Origin: Luteipulveratus flavus | Lineage (GTDB): Bacteria > Actinomycetota > Actinomycetes > Actinomycetales > Dermatophilaceae | Assembly (NCBI RefSeq): GCF_029080175.1 | Contig: NZ_JARFJC010000016.1 | DNA length: 64,000 nucleotides | Strand: one strand, 5' to 3' | Shown: piece by piece, positions 1-8,304 of the stretch | Position numbering within the stretch: the first letter of the stretch is position 1 | How the letters are laid out: each line of letters opens with the position of its first letter | The notes under the pieces: model-generated | Database searches by the model: none | The model's input: only the letters and a program-made list of their open reading frames with translations | Told to the model about the DNA's origin: nothing | Translations under genes and position numbers: made by a program

Positions 1-32
1 GCATGGCTGTGCCGGCGACCAACCTTTGCCGG
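1..32. repeat. 58-bp palindromic element, copy A (right half only, cut by window edge)
   Basis: This is the right arm of the 58-bp element seen complete at 36-93, 47239-47296, 47323-47380 and 59310-59367. It ends in the shared GCCGGCGACCAACCTTTGCCGG arm and lies 3 bases before the next copy, in the same orientation. The left arm would lie outside the window. Confidence 0.75.
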
Positions 33-35
33 GGA

Positions 36-93
36 ACGGCGAAAAGTGGCGGTCGGCATACGCCTGGCTGTGCCGGCGACCAACCTTTGCCGG
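36..93. repeat. 58-bp palindromic element, copy B
   Basis: A complete 58-bp imperfect palindrome. The left arm (about 36-63) pairs with the right arm (about 66-93) with several mismatches, and the element ends in TTTGCCGG. It is in tandem with copy A and sits upstream of the acyl-CoA synthetase gene. The length equals that of copies C, D and E, which argues for a defined mobile or structural unit and not chance dyads. Confidence 0.75.
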
Positions 94-189
94 GTGGGAG
101 CGTTCGCATGGTGGGCGGGCCAGGCCGTACCGGCCGCGCAGTTACCGTGAAGTAAGTAACATTCCGCGGGATTTGCGAAGGGAGCACCT

Positions 190-1965
190 ATGAGTGTGCA
201 GACGCGCCAACGCGTCGGACTGCTCGACGTCGGCAAGGGCCTGATGCGCCTGACCCCCGATCTCGGGATCGTGCTGAAGGAAGGACGCGGGCTCATCACC
301 CGCAAGCCGACGGCGAAGGAGTCGATCGGTCACCTCTTCCAGCGCATCGCGGCCAAGCAGCCCGACCGCCCGTTCCTGAAGTTCGAGAACCGGGTCGTCT
401 CGTACGGGTCGGCGAACGCCACCGTCAACCGGTACGCCACCGTCCTGCAGGAGCAGGGGGTACGCCGCGGCGACGTGGTCGGCATCCTGGCCCACAACGA
501 GCTCGAGACCGTCCTGGCGATGCTGGCGACGGTCAAGCTCGGCGCGGTCGCGGGCCTGCTCAACTACAACCAGCGCGGCGACACCCTCGCCCACAGCCTC
601 GGCATCCTGGACGCCCGCGTCGTGCTCGTCTCCGGTGACTGCCTCGAGGTGCTCAGCAGTGCCGGCGACGCCGGGACCACCCAGAACGTCCTCACCTTCG
701 CCGACCTGCGGACCAAGTCCGAGGGCGCCTCGGAGGAGAACCCGCGGATCACCAAGCAGATCCAGGCGAGCGAGAAGGCGTACTACATCTTCACCTCGGG
801 CACGACCGGTCTGCCCAAGGCCAGCGTCATGAGCCACTTCCGCTGGCTGAAGTCGTACTCGGGCCTCGGCGGGCTCGGCGTGCGGCTGCGCCCGGACGAC
901 ACGCTGTACTGCTGCCTGCCGCTCTACCACAACAACTCCGTGACGGTCGCGCTGAGCTCGGTGCTCGCCGGCCGCGCGTCCATGGCGATCGGCCGCAAGT
1001 TCTCGGCGTCGCGGTTCTGGGACGACATCGTCGCGTACGAGGCGACCGCGTTCGTCTACATCGGCGAGGTGTGCCGCTACCTGCTCTCCCAGCCGGAGCG
1101 CCCGATCGACCGCGAGCACCAGGTGCGCGTCGTCGTCGGCAACGGTCTGCGCCAGGACATCTGGCACGACTTCCAGCAGCGCTTCGGCATCGAGCGCATC
1201 GCCGAGTTCTACGGCGCGAGCGAGTGCAACATCGCCTTCATCAACGCCTACGGCCTGGACGAGACCGCCGGCACCTGCCCGCTGCCGTACAAGGTCGTCG
1301 AGTACGACCTCGAGACCGGCGAGGCGGTGCGCGACCAGAAGGGCCGGCTGCGCGCGGTCAAGACCGGTGAGATCGGGCTGCTGCTGGCGAAGGTCACCGA
1401 CCAGCAGCCGTTCGACGGCTACACCGACGACGGCGCCACCGAGAAGAAGCTGCTGCGCGACGGCTTCAAGAAGGGCGACTGCTGGTTCGACACCGGCGAC
1501 CTGGTCCGCCACCAGGGTCACCAGCACATCGCGTTCGTCGACCGGCTCGGCGACACCTTCCGCTGGAAGGGTGAGAACGTCGCGACCACCGAGGTCGAGG
1601 CCGCGCTCGGCCGGATGCCCGGCGTGTCCGACTGCGCGGTCTACGGCGTCGAGATCCCCGGCACCGACGGGCGCGCCGGCATGGCCGCGGTCGTGCTCCA
1701 GCACGGTGTGGACCTGCGCGGTCAGGAGTTCGCGGAAAAGCTGTACGGCGCGCTGCCGTCGTACGCCGTGCCGCTGTTCATCCGCGTCGTTCGCTCGCTG
1801 GAGCAGACCTCGACGTTCAAGAGCCTCAAGGTCGAGCTGCGCAACGAGGGCTACACCCACGGGTCGGATCCGGTGCTCGTGCTGAAGAGCTCGACCGACG
1901 GGTACGTCGAGTACTACGAGGAGTACCCGGACGAGGTGGCGCGGACCGGCACCGCGCCGCGCTGA
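190..1965 (+). CDS. fadD6: FATP-type long-chain fatty acyl-CoA synthetase
   Basis: Activates long-chain fatty acids to acyl-CoA through an acyl-adenylate (AMP-binding superfamily). The P-loop-like adenylation motif YIFTSGTTGLPKA is near residue 200, and the FATP/SLC27-type signature around FRWKGENVATTEVE is near residue 460. These place it in the FATP/FadD6 group and not with the generic FadD ligases. The protein is 591 residues, normal for the group. The ATG at 190 follows a GGGAGC ribosome site. It stands alone, with a strong hairpin just after the stop. The desaturase genes 2 kb away suggest a lipid-remodelling neighbourhood. The exact chain length preference cannot be read from sequence. 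Confidence 0.85.
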   Translation: MSVQTRQRVGLLDVGKGLMRLTPDLGIVLKEGRGLITRKPTAKESIGHLFQRIAAKQPDRPFLKFENRVVSYGSANATVNRYATVLQEQGVRRGDVVGILAHNELETVLAMLATVKLGAVAGLLNYNQRGDTLAHSLGILDARVVLVSGDCLEVLSSAGDAGTTQNVLTFADLRTKSEGASEENPRITKQIQASEKAYYIFTSGTTGLPKASVMSHFRWLKSYSGLGGLGVRLRPDDTLYCCLPLYHNNSVTVALSSVLAGRASMAIGRKFSASRFWDDIVAYEATAFVYIGEVCRYLLSQPERPIDREHQVRVVVGNGLRQDIWHDFQQRFGIERIAEFYGASECNIAFINAYGLDETAGTCPLPYKVVEYDLETGEAVRDQKGRLRAVKTGEIGLLLAKVTDQQPFDGYTDDGATEKKLLRDGFKKGDCWFDTGDLVRHQGHQHIAFVDRLGDTFRWKGENVATTEVEAALGRMPGVSDCAVYGVEIPGTDGRAGMAAVVLQHGVDLRGQEFAEKLYGALPSYAVPLFIRVVRSLEQTSTFKSLKVELRNEGYTHGSDPVLVLKSSTDGYVEYYEEYPDEVARTGTAPR

Positions 1966-1975
1966 GGGACGCCGT

Positions 1976-2022
1976 CGACGGTCCTGGGTCCCGCGTCCAC
2001 CGCGCGGGACCCAGGACCGTCG
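1976..2022 (+). terminator. Perfect 20-bp stem hairpin after the acyl-CoA synthetase gene
   Basis: CGACGGTCCTGGGTCCCGCG at 1976-1995 is exactly complementary to 2003-2022, with a 7-base loop. There is no T-tract, as is usual for terminators in high-GC actinomycetes. It begins 10 bases after the stop codon and ends 28 bases before the next start. Confidence 0.75.
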
Positions 2023-2050
2023 CACGTCCCGGCGGACGTACCGTGGCGAC

Positions 2051-2671
2051 ATGTACCTGCCTGCCCACACCGCGGTCGAGGACCGGCCGCAGATCGAGGC
2101 GTTCGTCCGGCAGGCGGCCGTCGCGAGCCTGGTCACCGTCGGCGCCGACGGTGCTCCGGACGCGACCACGCTGCCCGTCCTGTGGGAGGGCGACCGGGTC
2201 ATCGCGCACATCGCCCGGGCCAACCCGCAGTGCGAGCGCATGGTCGACGGGGCCGCGGCGCTGCTGGTCGTCCGCGGCCCGGACGGGTACATCACGCCGA
2301 GCTGGTACGCCTCCAAGGCCGAGCACGGCCGCGTCGTCCCGACCTGGAACTACACCGAGGTCCAGCTGCGCGGCACGATCCACCTGCACGAGGACCCCGA
2401 GTGGGTGCTGGACGCCGTCACCGCTCTGACGAGTCACCACGAGTCGCAGCGGGAGTCGCCGTGGGCGGTGTCGGACGCACCGGAGAAGTACGTCCGGACC
2501 CGGTTGCGCGCGATCACGGGGCTGGAGGTCCGGGTCACCGACGTCCGGGCCAAGGCGAAGGTGAGCCGTGACAAGCCGGAGGCCGACCAGGCCGGCGTCC
2601 TCGCCCACCTTCCGGACGGCCCGCTGCGCCGGGCGCAGGAGACCGGAGGCCTCGGCGCCCCTCAGCGCTGA
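2051..2671 (+). CDS. PaiB-family FMN-binding protein
   Basis: A 206-residue protein of the PaiB / FMN-binding split-barrel family. Members are annotated as negative transcriptional regulators or general stress flavoproteins. The N-terminal MYLPAHTAVED, the central SWYASKAEHGRVVPTWNY segment and the later SHHESQ and KLRAITGLEV-like stretches are typical of the family. No DNA-binding domain is visible, so a regulatory role is only the family label. It is monocistronic and converges on the phosphatase gene, with a 10-bp overlap at the two 3' ends. Confidence 0.8.
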   Translation: MYLPAHTAVEDRPQIEAFVRQAAVASLVTVGADGAPDATTLPVLWEGDRVIAHIARANPQCERMVDGAAALLVVRGPDGYITPSWYASKAEHGRVVPTWNYTEVQLRGTIHLHEDPEWVLDAVTALTSHHESQRESPWAVSDAPEKYVRTRLRAITGLEVRVTDVRAKAKVSRDKPEADQAGVLAHLPDGPLRRAQETGGLGAPQR

Positions 2672-3351
2672 CTGGCGAGGTCGAGCGCGTCGAGGTGGCC
2701 GATCTCGTTGTACGTCAACAGCTGGGGGCCGCGCCGGTCGAGCACGACGCGGGTGACGCCGGTGTTGACCCCGCTGAACGCGAACTGCTTCCACACGTTC
2801 ATGTCCCCGCCGGCGAGCACGCGTGAGGCGACCCGGCTGATGCAGCCGACGGAGCTGACCACGAGCTGCCGGGAGTAGGGCTGCTCCAGCGCGCGGTCGA
2901 GCGCGGCGTCGACCCGGCTGCGGAACGCCGGGAACGACTCGGCGTACTCCTGGTCGTACTCGCCGGAGACCCAGCGCAGGATCGCCTGCTCGAACATCTC
3001 CTCGAACGCCGCCCTCGGCCGCAGCGTGCGGACCATGTCGGCCTTCAGCACGAGCAGGTGGCGGTACGCCGGCTTGTACGCGCTGATGATCGCGTCGTGG
3101 TCGAGCTCGTTCCAGTCGGCGTCGGTCTCCGGCTCGAGGTCCCAGCCGGCGCCGACGGCGATCTCGGCGACGGTCTCCTGGTGCCGCTTCAGGCTGCCGC
3201 ACACGATCCGGTCGGGGGTCCAGCCGCGGCGGCCGAGGTCCTCACCCAGGAGGCGGGCCTGCCGGTGGCCGAGCTGGGACAGCCGGTCGTAGTCGCTCTT
3301 GCCGAACGACGCCTGCCCGTGGCGGACGAGCAGCACGGTCCGTGGCTCCAT
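2662..3351 (-). CDS. Histidine phosphatase family protein
   Basis: The branch-1 phosphohistidine signature VLLVRHGQASFG lies at the N-terminus, followed by a second catalytic region with an SSVGCISR stretch near residue 170. That serine/cysteine context replaces the usual histidine of SHG-type second motifs, so activity may be altered. The substrate is unknown. The ATG at 3351 (MEPRTV...) was chosen because the phosphatase motif begins five residues later. An in-frame ATG at 3396 would add 15 atypical residues. Length is about 229 residues. The 3' end overlaps the convergent PaiB gene. Confidence 0.75.
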   Translation of the reverse strand: MEPRTVLLVRHGQASFGKSDYDRLSQLGHRQARLLGEDLGRRGWTPDRIVCGSLKRHQETVAEIAVGAGWDLEPETDADWNELDHDAIISAYKPAYRHLLVLKADMVRTLRPRAAFEEMFEQAILRWVSGEYDQEYAESFPAFRSRVDAALDRALEQPYSRQLVVSSVGCISRVASRVLAGGDMNVWKQFAFSGVNTGVTRVVLDRRGPQLLTYNEIGHLDALDLASQR

Positions 3352-3396
3352 GGGCAGCACTATCGCACTCCCCGGACCGGCGACGGCGCCCGGCAC

Positions 3397-3885
3397 TCAC
3401 GCGGATCCGGCGCGCCCAGCCCCGAACGGCCACCACCACCGGCGTCGGCGCGGAGTCGGTACGACGGGTGCAGGAGCGGGGGAGGCGGCCACCCGCTCGG
3501 CGCGCAGCTCACGCCACCGCAGCACCATCGCCTCGACGTCCACGCCGACGACCACCGGACGCGACAGCCGTCCGAACGTCGGGCGCAGGACCTCGTCGCG
3601 GACGCGGCGGTTGAAGTCCTGCAGCACCACGCGGACCGACTGCTCCGTGGCCAGGTCGGCGAGCGACTCCGGGAAACCCTCGCGCTCCTTGCGCAGGGCG
3701 AGCGGGCCGGGGAGCGCCTGCGAGGTGTCGATGCCCTCGCGGCGGACCCAGCGCTTCACCCACCAGTCGGGGTCGCCCATGTCGCCGAGGTCGAGCGGCT
3801 TGCCGGCGCCCGGCAGGTTGTCGAAGTCACCGCGCGCCTGGGCCTCCCGGATCACCCGGTCGATGTGCCCCTCGCGATAGCCCAT
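3397..3885 (-). CDS. DUF1992 (DnaJ homologue C28-like) protein
   Basis: The N-terminal 70 residues match the DUF1992 / DNAJC28 conserved region: IDRVIREAQARGDFDNLPG, then GKPLDL and a DPDWW motif. No J domain is present, as in most bacterial members. The C-terminus ends in a basic-aromatic RRRRWWWPFG segment that could touch membrane. The function is not known. It precedes the phosphatase gene on the same strand with a 45-base gap and may be cotranscribed. Confidence 0.75.
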   Translation of the reverse strand: MGYREGHIDRVIREAQARGDFDNLPGAGKPLDLGDMGDPDWWVKRWVRREGIDTSQALPGPLALRKEREGFPESLADLATEQSVRVVLQDFNRRVRDEVLRPTFGRLSRPVVVGVDVEAMVLRWRELRAERVAASPAPAPVVPTPRRRRWWWPFGAGRAGSA

Positions 3886-3920
3886 GACCCAGTATCACGC
3901 CCCGGCGGGCGGCCGAGCGG

Positions 3921-5153
3921 TCAGGCGGAGGCCCACGCCCGGCGGATCGAGGCGATCGGGCGGCGCCGGTCGAAGTCGTCCGGCACGGCGAGGCGGCAGA
4001 TCTGCTTCCAGGTCGACGCCAGCTGCAGCCCCAGCGGACCGGTCGTGTACGGCAGGCCGTAGCGGCTGCAGATCTCGCGGACGCGCGGCGCGATCTCGAT
4101 GTACCGGTTGGACGGGATGTCCGGGAACAGGTGGTGCTCGATCTGGTGGGACAGGTTGCCGGTCAGCGTGTGGAACAGCCGGTTGCCGGAGATGTTGGCC
4201 GAGCCGAGCATCTGCCGGATGTACCAGTCGCCGCGGGTCTCGCCGTCGATCATCTCCTCGCTGAAGGTGTCGACGTCCTCGGGGAAGTGCCCGCAGAAGA
4301 TCACCGCGTGCGCCCAGATGTTGCGGATGACGTTGGCCGCGAGCGCACCGGTCAGCGCCGACCGGCCGGACTTGGTCAGCATCGCGACGGCCGGGAGCAT
4401 CATGTACTCCTTGACCACCTGGTCCTGGGCCTTGACCCGCAGCGCGGCGAGGTCGCTGTCGAACTGCTCGCGCGACTTGTAGCCGGCCTTGACCATGTCC
4501 CACTCGAGGTCGTAGGAGGCGATGCCCCACTCGAAGACGAACGAGAGGCCGAGGTTGACGGCCGGGTTGAACAGGTCGCGCTTCTGCCACGGCTGGTCCG
4601 GGCTGACCCGCAGGATGTTGTAGCCCACGTCGCGGTCCTTGCCGATGACGTTGGTCCAGGTGTGGTGCAGGTCGTTGTGGGTGTGCTGCCAGCCGCGGGC
4701 CGGGGCGACGAAGTCCCACTCGTAGGTCGTGGAGTGGATGTCCGGGTCGCGCATCCAGTCCCACTGGCCGTGCAGGACGTTGTGCCCGATCTCCATGTTG
4801 TCCAGGATCTTGCCCGTCGCGACCATGCCGGTGCCGAGGAACCACAGCGGCTTGTAGCGGCTGCCCAGCAGCGCGACGCGACCGGCGAGCTCGAGGCTCT
4901 TCTGGAGCTTGATCATCCGGCGGATGTACGCGGCGTCCCGGCTGCCGCGGGAGGCGATCACCTCGTCGCGGATCGCGTCCAGCTCCTCGCCGAGCCGGCG
5001 CACGTCGTCGTCGGACAGGTGCGCGGCGGCCGGTGGCCGGACGAGGACGCCGCCCTCGGTCGGCAGTGCGCCGGTCCGCCGCGCCTTGGGCGGCGTGTGG
5101 CTGCGGCCGATGTCCTGGGCGGTGGAGTTCGTGGTCTCGGCGGTGAGGGTCAT
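3921..5153 (-). CDS. Membrane acyl-CoA/fatty acid desaturase (DesA3-like)
   Basis: An integral-membrane di-iron desaturase of 410 residues. Three histidine clusters are visible: HNVLH, HTHNDLHH and HQIEHH. Hydrophobic segments near residues 90-115 and in the centre fit the family. It likely introduces a cis double bond into stearoyl- or palmitoyl-CoA, by analogy with mycobacterial DesA3. The ATG at 5153 has a strong AGGAGG ribosome site. It lies 38 bases downstream of the reductase gene on the same strand, so the two probably form the electron-transfer pair and a single operon. The upstream open frame in the same phase is noncoding. Confidence 0.9.
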   Translation of the reverse strand: MTLTAETTNSTAQDIGRSHTPPKARRTGALPTEGGVLVRPPAAAHLSDDDVRRLGEELDAIRDEVIASRGSRDAAYIRRMIKLQKSLELAGRVALLGSRYKPLWFLGTGMVATGKILDNMEIGHNVLHGQWDWMRDPDIHSTTYEWDFVAPARGWQHTHNDLHHTWTNVIGKDRDVGYNILRVSPDQPWQKRDLFNPAVNLGLSFVFEWGIASYDLEWDMVKAGYKSREQFDSDLAALRVKAQDQVVKEYMMLPAVAMLTKSGRSALTGALAANVIRNIWAHAVIFCGHFPEDVDTFSEEMIDGETRGDWYIRQMLGSANISGNRLFHTLTGNLSHQIEHHLFPDIPSNRYIEIAPRVREICSRYGLPYTTGPLGLQLASTWKQICRLAVPDDFDRRRPIASIRRAWASA

Positions 5154-5191
5154 GCTGGCTCCTCCTAGGGGGGTCGGGTGGGAGCGGTCGG

Positions 5192-6229
5192 TCAGACGTC
5201 GAGGTGGACGGTGCCGCACGGGGCGCTGATGCAGGTCTGGATCAGCTCGCCCTCGTCGGCGTGGGTCTCTCCGGTGCGCAGATCCTTGATCTGCCCGGCG
5301 CGCAGCGGGACCAGGCAGCTGCGGCAGATGCCCATCCGGCAGCCGTGCGGCATGAGGACGCCGGCGTCCTCGCCCGCCTCCAGCAGCGTCGTGCTGCCGT
5401 CGGCCACGGCCTCCTTGTCGGACTTCTCGAAGACCACCCGGCCGCCGGCACCGGCGTCGGCCAGCAGCGCGGTCTCGAAGCGCTCGACGCTCAGCGCGTC
5501 GGCGACGTGGTGGTCGTGCCACATCTGCGATGCGTCGTCGAGCAGCTCGGCCGGCCCGCAGACGTACGCCTTGCGCGAGCGCCAGTCGGGGCACAGGGCG
5601 TCCAGGTCGGCCGGGGAGGTGAAGTCGATCCGTCCGTCGGTGGCGGTGTAGCGGTGCACGACGTGCAGACCGTCGTGGTCGGCGGCCAGCGTGGCCAGCT
5701 CGGCGCGGAAGAGCGCGTCCTGCGGGGTGCGGGCGGAGTGGATCAGGACCACGTCGGCGTCCGGGCGGCGCGGCACCAGGGTCCGGATCATCGACATGAC
5801 CGGGGTGATGCCGGAGCCGGCGGTGAGCATCAGCAGTGGACGGGGGCCGGTCGGGAGGAGGAAGTCACCCTGCGGCGGCGCGAGGAAGAGCACGTCCCCG
5901 ACCCGGGTGCTCTCGACCAGGTGCCGTGAGACGCGGCCGACGGCGGTGACGGTGATGGCGGGGTCCTGGCCGGCTGGAGCCGACAACGAGTAGGACCGCC
6001 ACTGCCGGACGCCGTCGATCTCGACCCCGATGCGGGCGTACTGCCCGGCCTCGTGGGCGTGCCAACCGCGGCCGGGGCGGAAGGCGATCGTGACGCTGCC
6101 GGAGCACTCCGGGGTCACCGAGGTGACCACGCCGCGGAGCTGCCGTGCGGACGACAGCGGATTCACCAGCTGCAGGAAGTCCTGCGGATGACGCGGCGCG
6201 GTGAACACCGACGCTGCGGACAGCGCCAT
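5192..6229 (-). CDS. Ferredoxin reductase-type electron donor for the desaturase
   Basis: The order of domains is FAD-binding barrel (WRSYSLSAP), NAD-binding domain (AGSGITPVMSMI, YVCGPAELL) and a C-terminal plant-type 2Fe-2S domain (CRMGICRSCLVPL, then a late QTCIS cysteine). This is the architecture of Rv3230c, which supplies electrons to DesA3 in mycobacteria. The ATG at 6229 (MALSAASV) was preferred over 6289, because the longer form would overlap the regulatory spacer. It is the first gene of the desaturase operon and is divergent from the PucR gene. Electron flow from NAD(P)H through FAD and Fe-S to the desaturase is inferred from the family. Confidence 0.85.
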   Translation of the reverse strand: MALSAASVFTAPRHPQDFLQLVNPLSSARQLRGVVTSVTPECSGSVTIAFRPGRGWHAHEAGQYARIGVEIDGVRQWRSYSLSAPAGQDPAITVTAVGRVSRHLVESTRVGDVLFLAPPQGDFLLPTGPRPLLMLTAGSGITPVMSMIRTLVPRRPDADVVLIHSARTPQDALFRAELATLAADHDGLHVVHRYTATDGRIDFTSPADLDALCPDWRSRKAYVCGPAELLDDASQMWHDHHVADALSVERFETALLADAGAGGRVVFEKSDKEAVADGSTTLLEAGEDAGVLMPHGCRMGICRSCLVPLRAGQIKDLRTGETHADEGELIQTCISAPCGTVHLDV

Positions 6230-6275
6230 CTCTCGTACACCCACCCTCTTAGTGTGATTGATCCCAGGAATGAAA

Positions 6276-6308
6276 TCTGCTGCATTCACCTACAATCGGT
6301 GCAGCAGA
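6276..6308. promoter_or_regulatory. Inverted repeat in the desaturase/PucR divergent spacer
   Basis: TCTGCTGCA at 6276-6284 is exactly repeated in inverse at 6300-6308, with 15 bases between. A -10-like TACAAT at 6291-6296 (plus strand) lies inside the dyad. The spacer is unusually AT-rich for the window. A dyad placed between a PucR regulator and the operon next to it is a plausible autoregulatory operator. Confidence 0.55.
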
Positions 6309-6338
6309 AATTGTCCTCCGACGAGCAAAGTTCCCGAG

Positions 6339-7532
6339 ATGACGATCCGATCGACGGCGTCCGACGACGCACCTCCCTGGGCCGGGCTCCCCGCCGAGGT
6401 GTCCCAGGCCATCCGGCCGCACCTCGGTGAGATCGTCGAGCAGATCATCGGCGCCATCCAGCGGGACGTCCCCGCGTACGCCCGGCCGCTGGAGGGCGAC
6501 TTCGGGCTCGCCGTCCGGCAGGGCGTCGAGGTGGCGCTCAGCCGGCTGCTGCTGGAGCTGCCGGGGCAGGAGGAGGCCGCGCTCACCCGGGCCGGGCGGC
6601 TGGTCTACCAGCACCTCGGCCGCGGCGAGGCGCGGACCGGGCGCCCGCTGGAGGCGCTGCTGGCGGCGTACCGGATCGGCGCCCGGGTGGCGTTCCGGAC
6701 GACCTCGCAGGTCGCCGTCGACGAGGGGCTCGACCCCACGGTGCTGCTGCCGCTCGGGGAGTCGATCTTCGTGTACGTCGACGAGCTGTCCGCGACCAGC
6801 GTCGAGGCGTTCGCCGACGAGCAGTTCCGCCAGGTCGGCGAACGCGACCGTCGTCGCGGGGCGCTGCTCGAGCTGATGATGTCCGGCCGCGCGGACGAGG
6901 CGGAGGTCCGGGCCCAGGCGGCGTCCGCGGAGTGGGTCATGCCGAGCGAGGTCGTCGCCGTCGTCGTCCCGCTGGACGACGCCGACGGCCTCCGGCTCGT
7001 CTTCGGTGAGCGCGCCCTGGTCCGGGCCCGTGCGGAGTACGCCGTCGCCGTGCTGAAGGCGCCCGTCGGGCCGCGCGGGCGTGCGGAGGTGACGCGACTG
7101 ATCGGGAGCCGGCGGGCGTGGGTCGGCCCGGTGCGCCCCTGGTCGCGTGCCGCGGACTCGCTGCGCGCGGCGCTGGCGGGCCTGGCCGTCGAGGAACGCC
7201 ACGGAACCCGCGCGCTCGGCGCCCGGTGGGTCGAGGACCACCTCGCGGCGCTCGTCCTCGCCGCGGACCCGGACCTGGTCGGTGACCTGGCGCGGGTGCG
7301 GCTGGCGCCGCTGGACAGCCTGCGCGAAAGCCAGCGGCAGCGGCTCGTGGAGACGTTGTTCTCGTGGCTGCGCCACCAGGGCGAACGGGCCCGGGTCGCC
7401 GAGGAACTGCACGTCCACCCCCAGACCGTCGGCTACCGCGTCGGACAGCTGCGCGAGGTGTTCGGCCCAGCGCTGGAGGACCCGCAGAGCCGGTTCGAGC
7501 TGGAGATGGTGCTGCGCGCCGGGCACCGCTGA
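6339..7532 (+). CDS. PucR-family transcriptional regulator
   Basis: A 397-residue protein with the C-terminal PucR helix-turn-helix, readable at VAEELHVHPQTVGYRVGQLRE, and a central GGDEF-like CdaR region. The N-terminus from WAGLPAEVSQAIRPHL matches the putative sensing helix bundle found in actinobacterial members. The ATG at 6339 (MTIRST) is chosen over 6258, because the latter would read through the operator-like dyad. The divergent position relative to the reductase-desaturase pair suggests that it controls their expression, perhaps in response to lipid or temperature cues; this is inference. Confidence 0.8.
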   Translation: MTIRSTASDDAPPWAGLPAEVSQAIRPHLGEIVEQIIGAIQRDVPAYARPLEGDFGLAVRQGVEVALSRLLLELPGQEEAALTRAGRLVYQHLGRGEARTGRPLEALLAAYRIGARVAFRTTSQVAVDEGLDPTVLLPLGESIFVYVDELSATSVEAFADEQFRQVGERDRRRGALLELMMSGRADEAEVRAQAASAEWVMPSEVVAVVVPLDDADGLRLVFGERALVRARAEYAVAVLKAPVGPRGRAEVTRLIGSRRAWVGPVRPWSRAADSLRAALAGLAVEERHGTRALGARWVEDHLAALVLAADPDLVGDLARVRLAPLDSLRESQRQRLVETLFSWLRHQGERARVAEELHVHPQTVGYRVGQLREVFGPALEDPQSRFELEMVLRAGHR

Positions 7533-7575
7533 GGCCCGACCCGATCGGTCGCAGGCCGGGCCCGTGCGCTGCGGA

Positions 7576-8304
7576 TCAGCCCGCGTCGCGTGGCTCCCAC
7601 CGGACGTCGCCGGTGATCTCGTCGGCGTCGTCGTCCGCCTCGTCGTCCTCGTCCTCGGCCGGGGACGGCGCCGCGCTCAGCCCGGCGGGCCGAGCCGCAG
7701 CCGGCGGGCGGGGCGGCTTGGGCAGGGCACCCAGCTGGTCCACCTGCTCGGCCAGGGCGTCCAGCACGGCGCGCAGCTGGACCTGGGCGACCCGCGCGTA
7801 CGTCCGGACGTACTCGACCTCGGGCACGGCGGCCGGCTCATCGCCCGCCTCCCGGTCCGCGTCCGCCGGGGCGAGCAGCGCGGCGTCCTGCACGGTCTCG
7901 GCGGCCTTGGCCTCGGCCCGCTCGAGGATCTCGCGGTACTGGCTGCGCGCGGTGAGCATCAGGTCGCGGGCGTAGGTCTCGGCGTCCGCGATGCACTTGT
8001 CGGCGATCAGCTGGGCCTGGCTGAGCAGCCCGACGGCGTCCATCGTCTGCTGCTCGGTGCCGCCCTCGGCCAGCCGGTCGCGCGCCTGGGCCAGGTCGGC
8101 CTTCAGCACGGTGCGCTCCTGGTCCGCGGCCTCCAGCACGACCCGCAGGTCGTCCAGGAACGCGTCGACCTCGTCGGCGTCGTACCCGCCGTCGCTGGAG
8201 CGACGGAACTCCAGCTCGTCCAGGCCGGGCAGCGTGACGTGCTCGGCACGACGCGGCCGCTGGGGTCCTGACTCGAAGAACAGTGGTGTTTCCGAGGCGT
8301 TCAT
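7576..8304 (-). CDS. DivIVA-domain coiled-coil protein
   Basis: A 242-residue protein. The N-terminal membrane-curvature module is recognised by GYDADEVDAFLDDL. Long heptad-rich helices follow (residues about 50-130) and then an acidic, proline-rich C-terminus. Family members mark poles and septa, or scaffold envelope growth. The start ATG overlaps the flavohemoglobin stop by 4 bases, so translation is probably coupled to nitric oxide defence genes, which is an unusual pairing. It is shorter and more divergent than Wag31 and is therefore probably an accessory paralogue. Confidence 0.75.
   Translation of the reverse strand: MNASETPLFFESGPQRPRRAEHVTLPGLDELEFRRSSDGGYDADEVDAFLDDLRVVLEAADQERTVLKADLAQARDRLAEGGTEQQTMDAVGLLSQAQLIADKCIADAETYARDLMLTARSQYREILERAEAKAAETVQDAALLAPADADREAGDEPAAVPEVEYVRTYARVAQVQLRAVLDALAEQVDQLGALPKPPRPPAAARPAGLSAAPSPAEDEDDEADDDADEITGDVRWEPRDAG

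Noticed and set aside
7533..7575. Terminator between the PucR and DivIVA-like genes
   Set aside because: Only short 5-base pairings were found; not strong enough to annotate.
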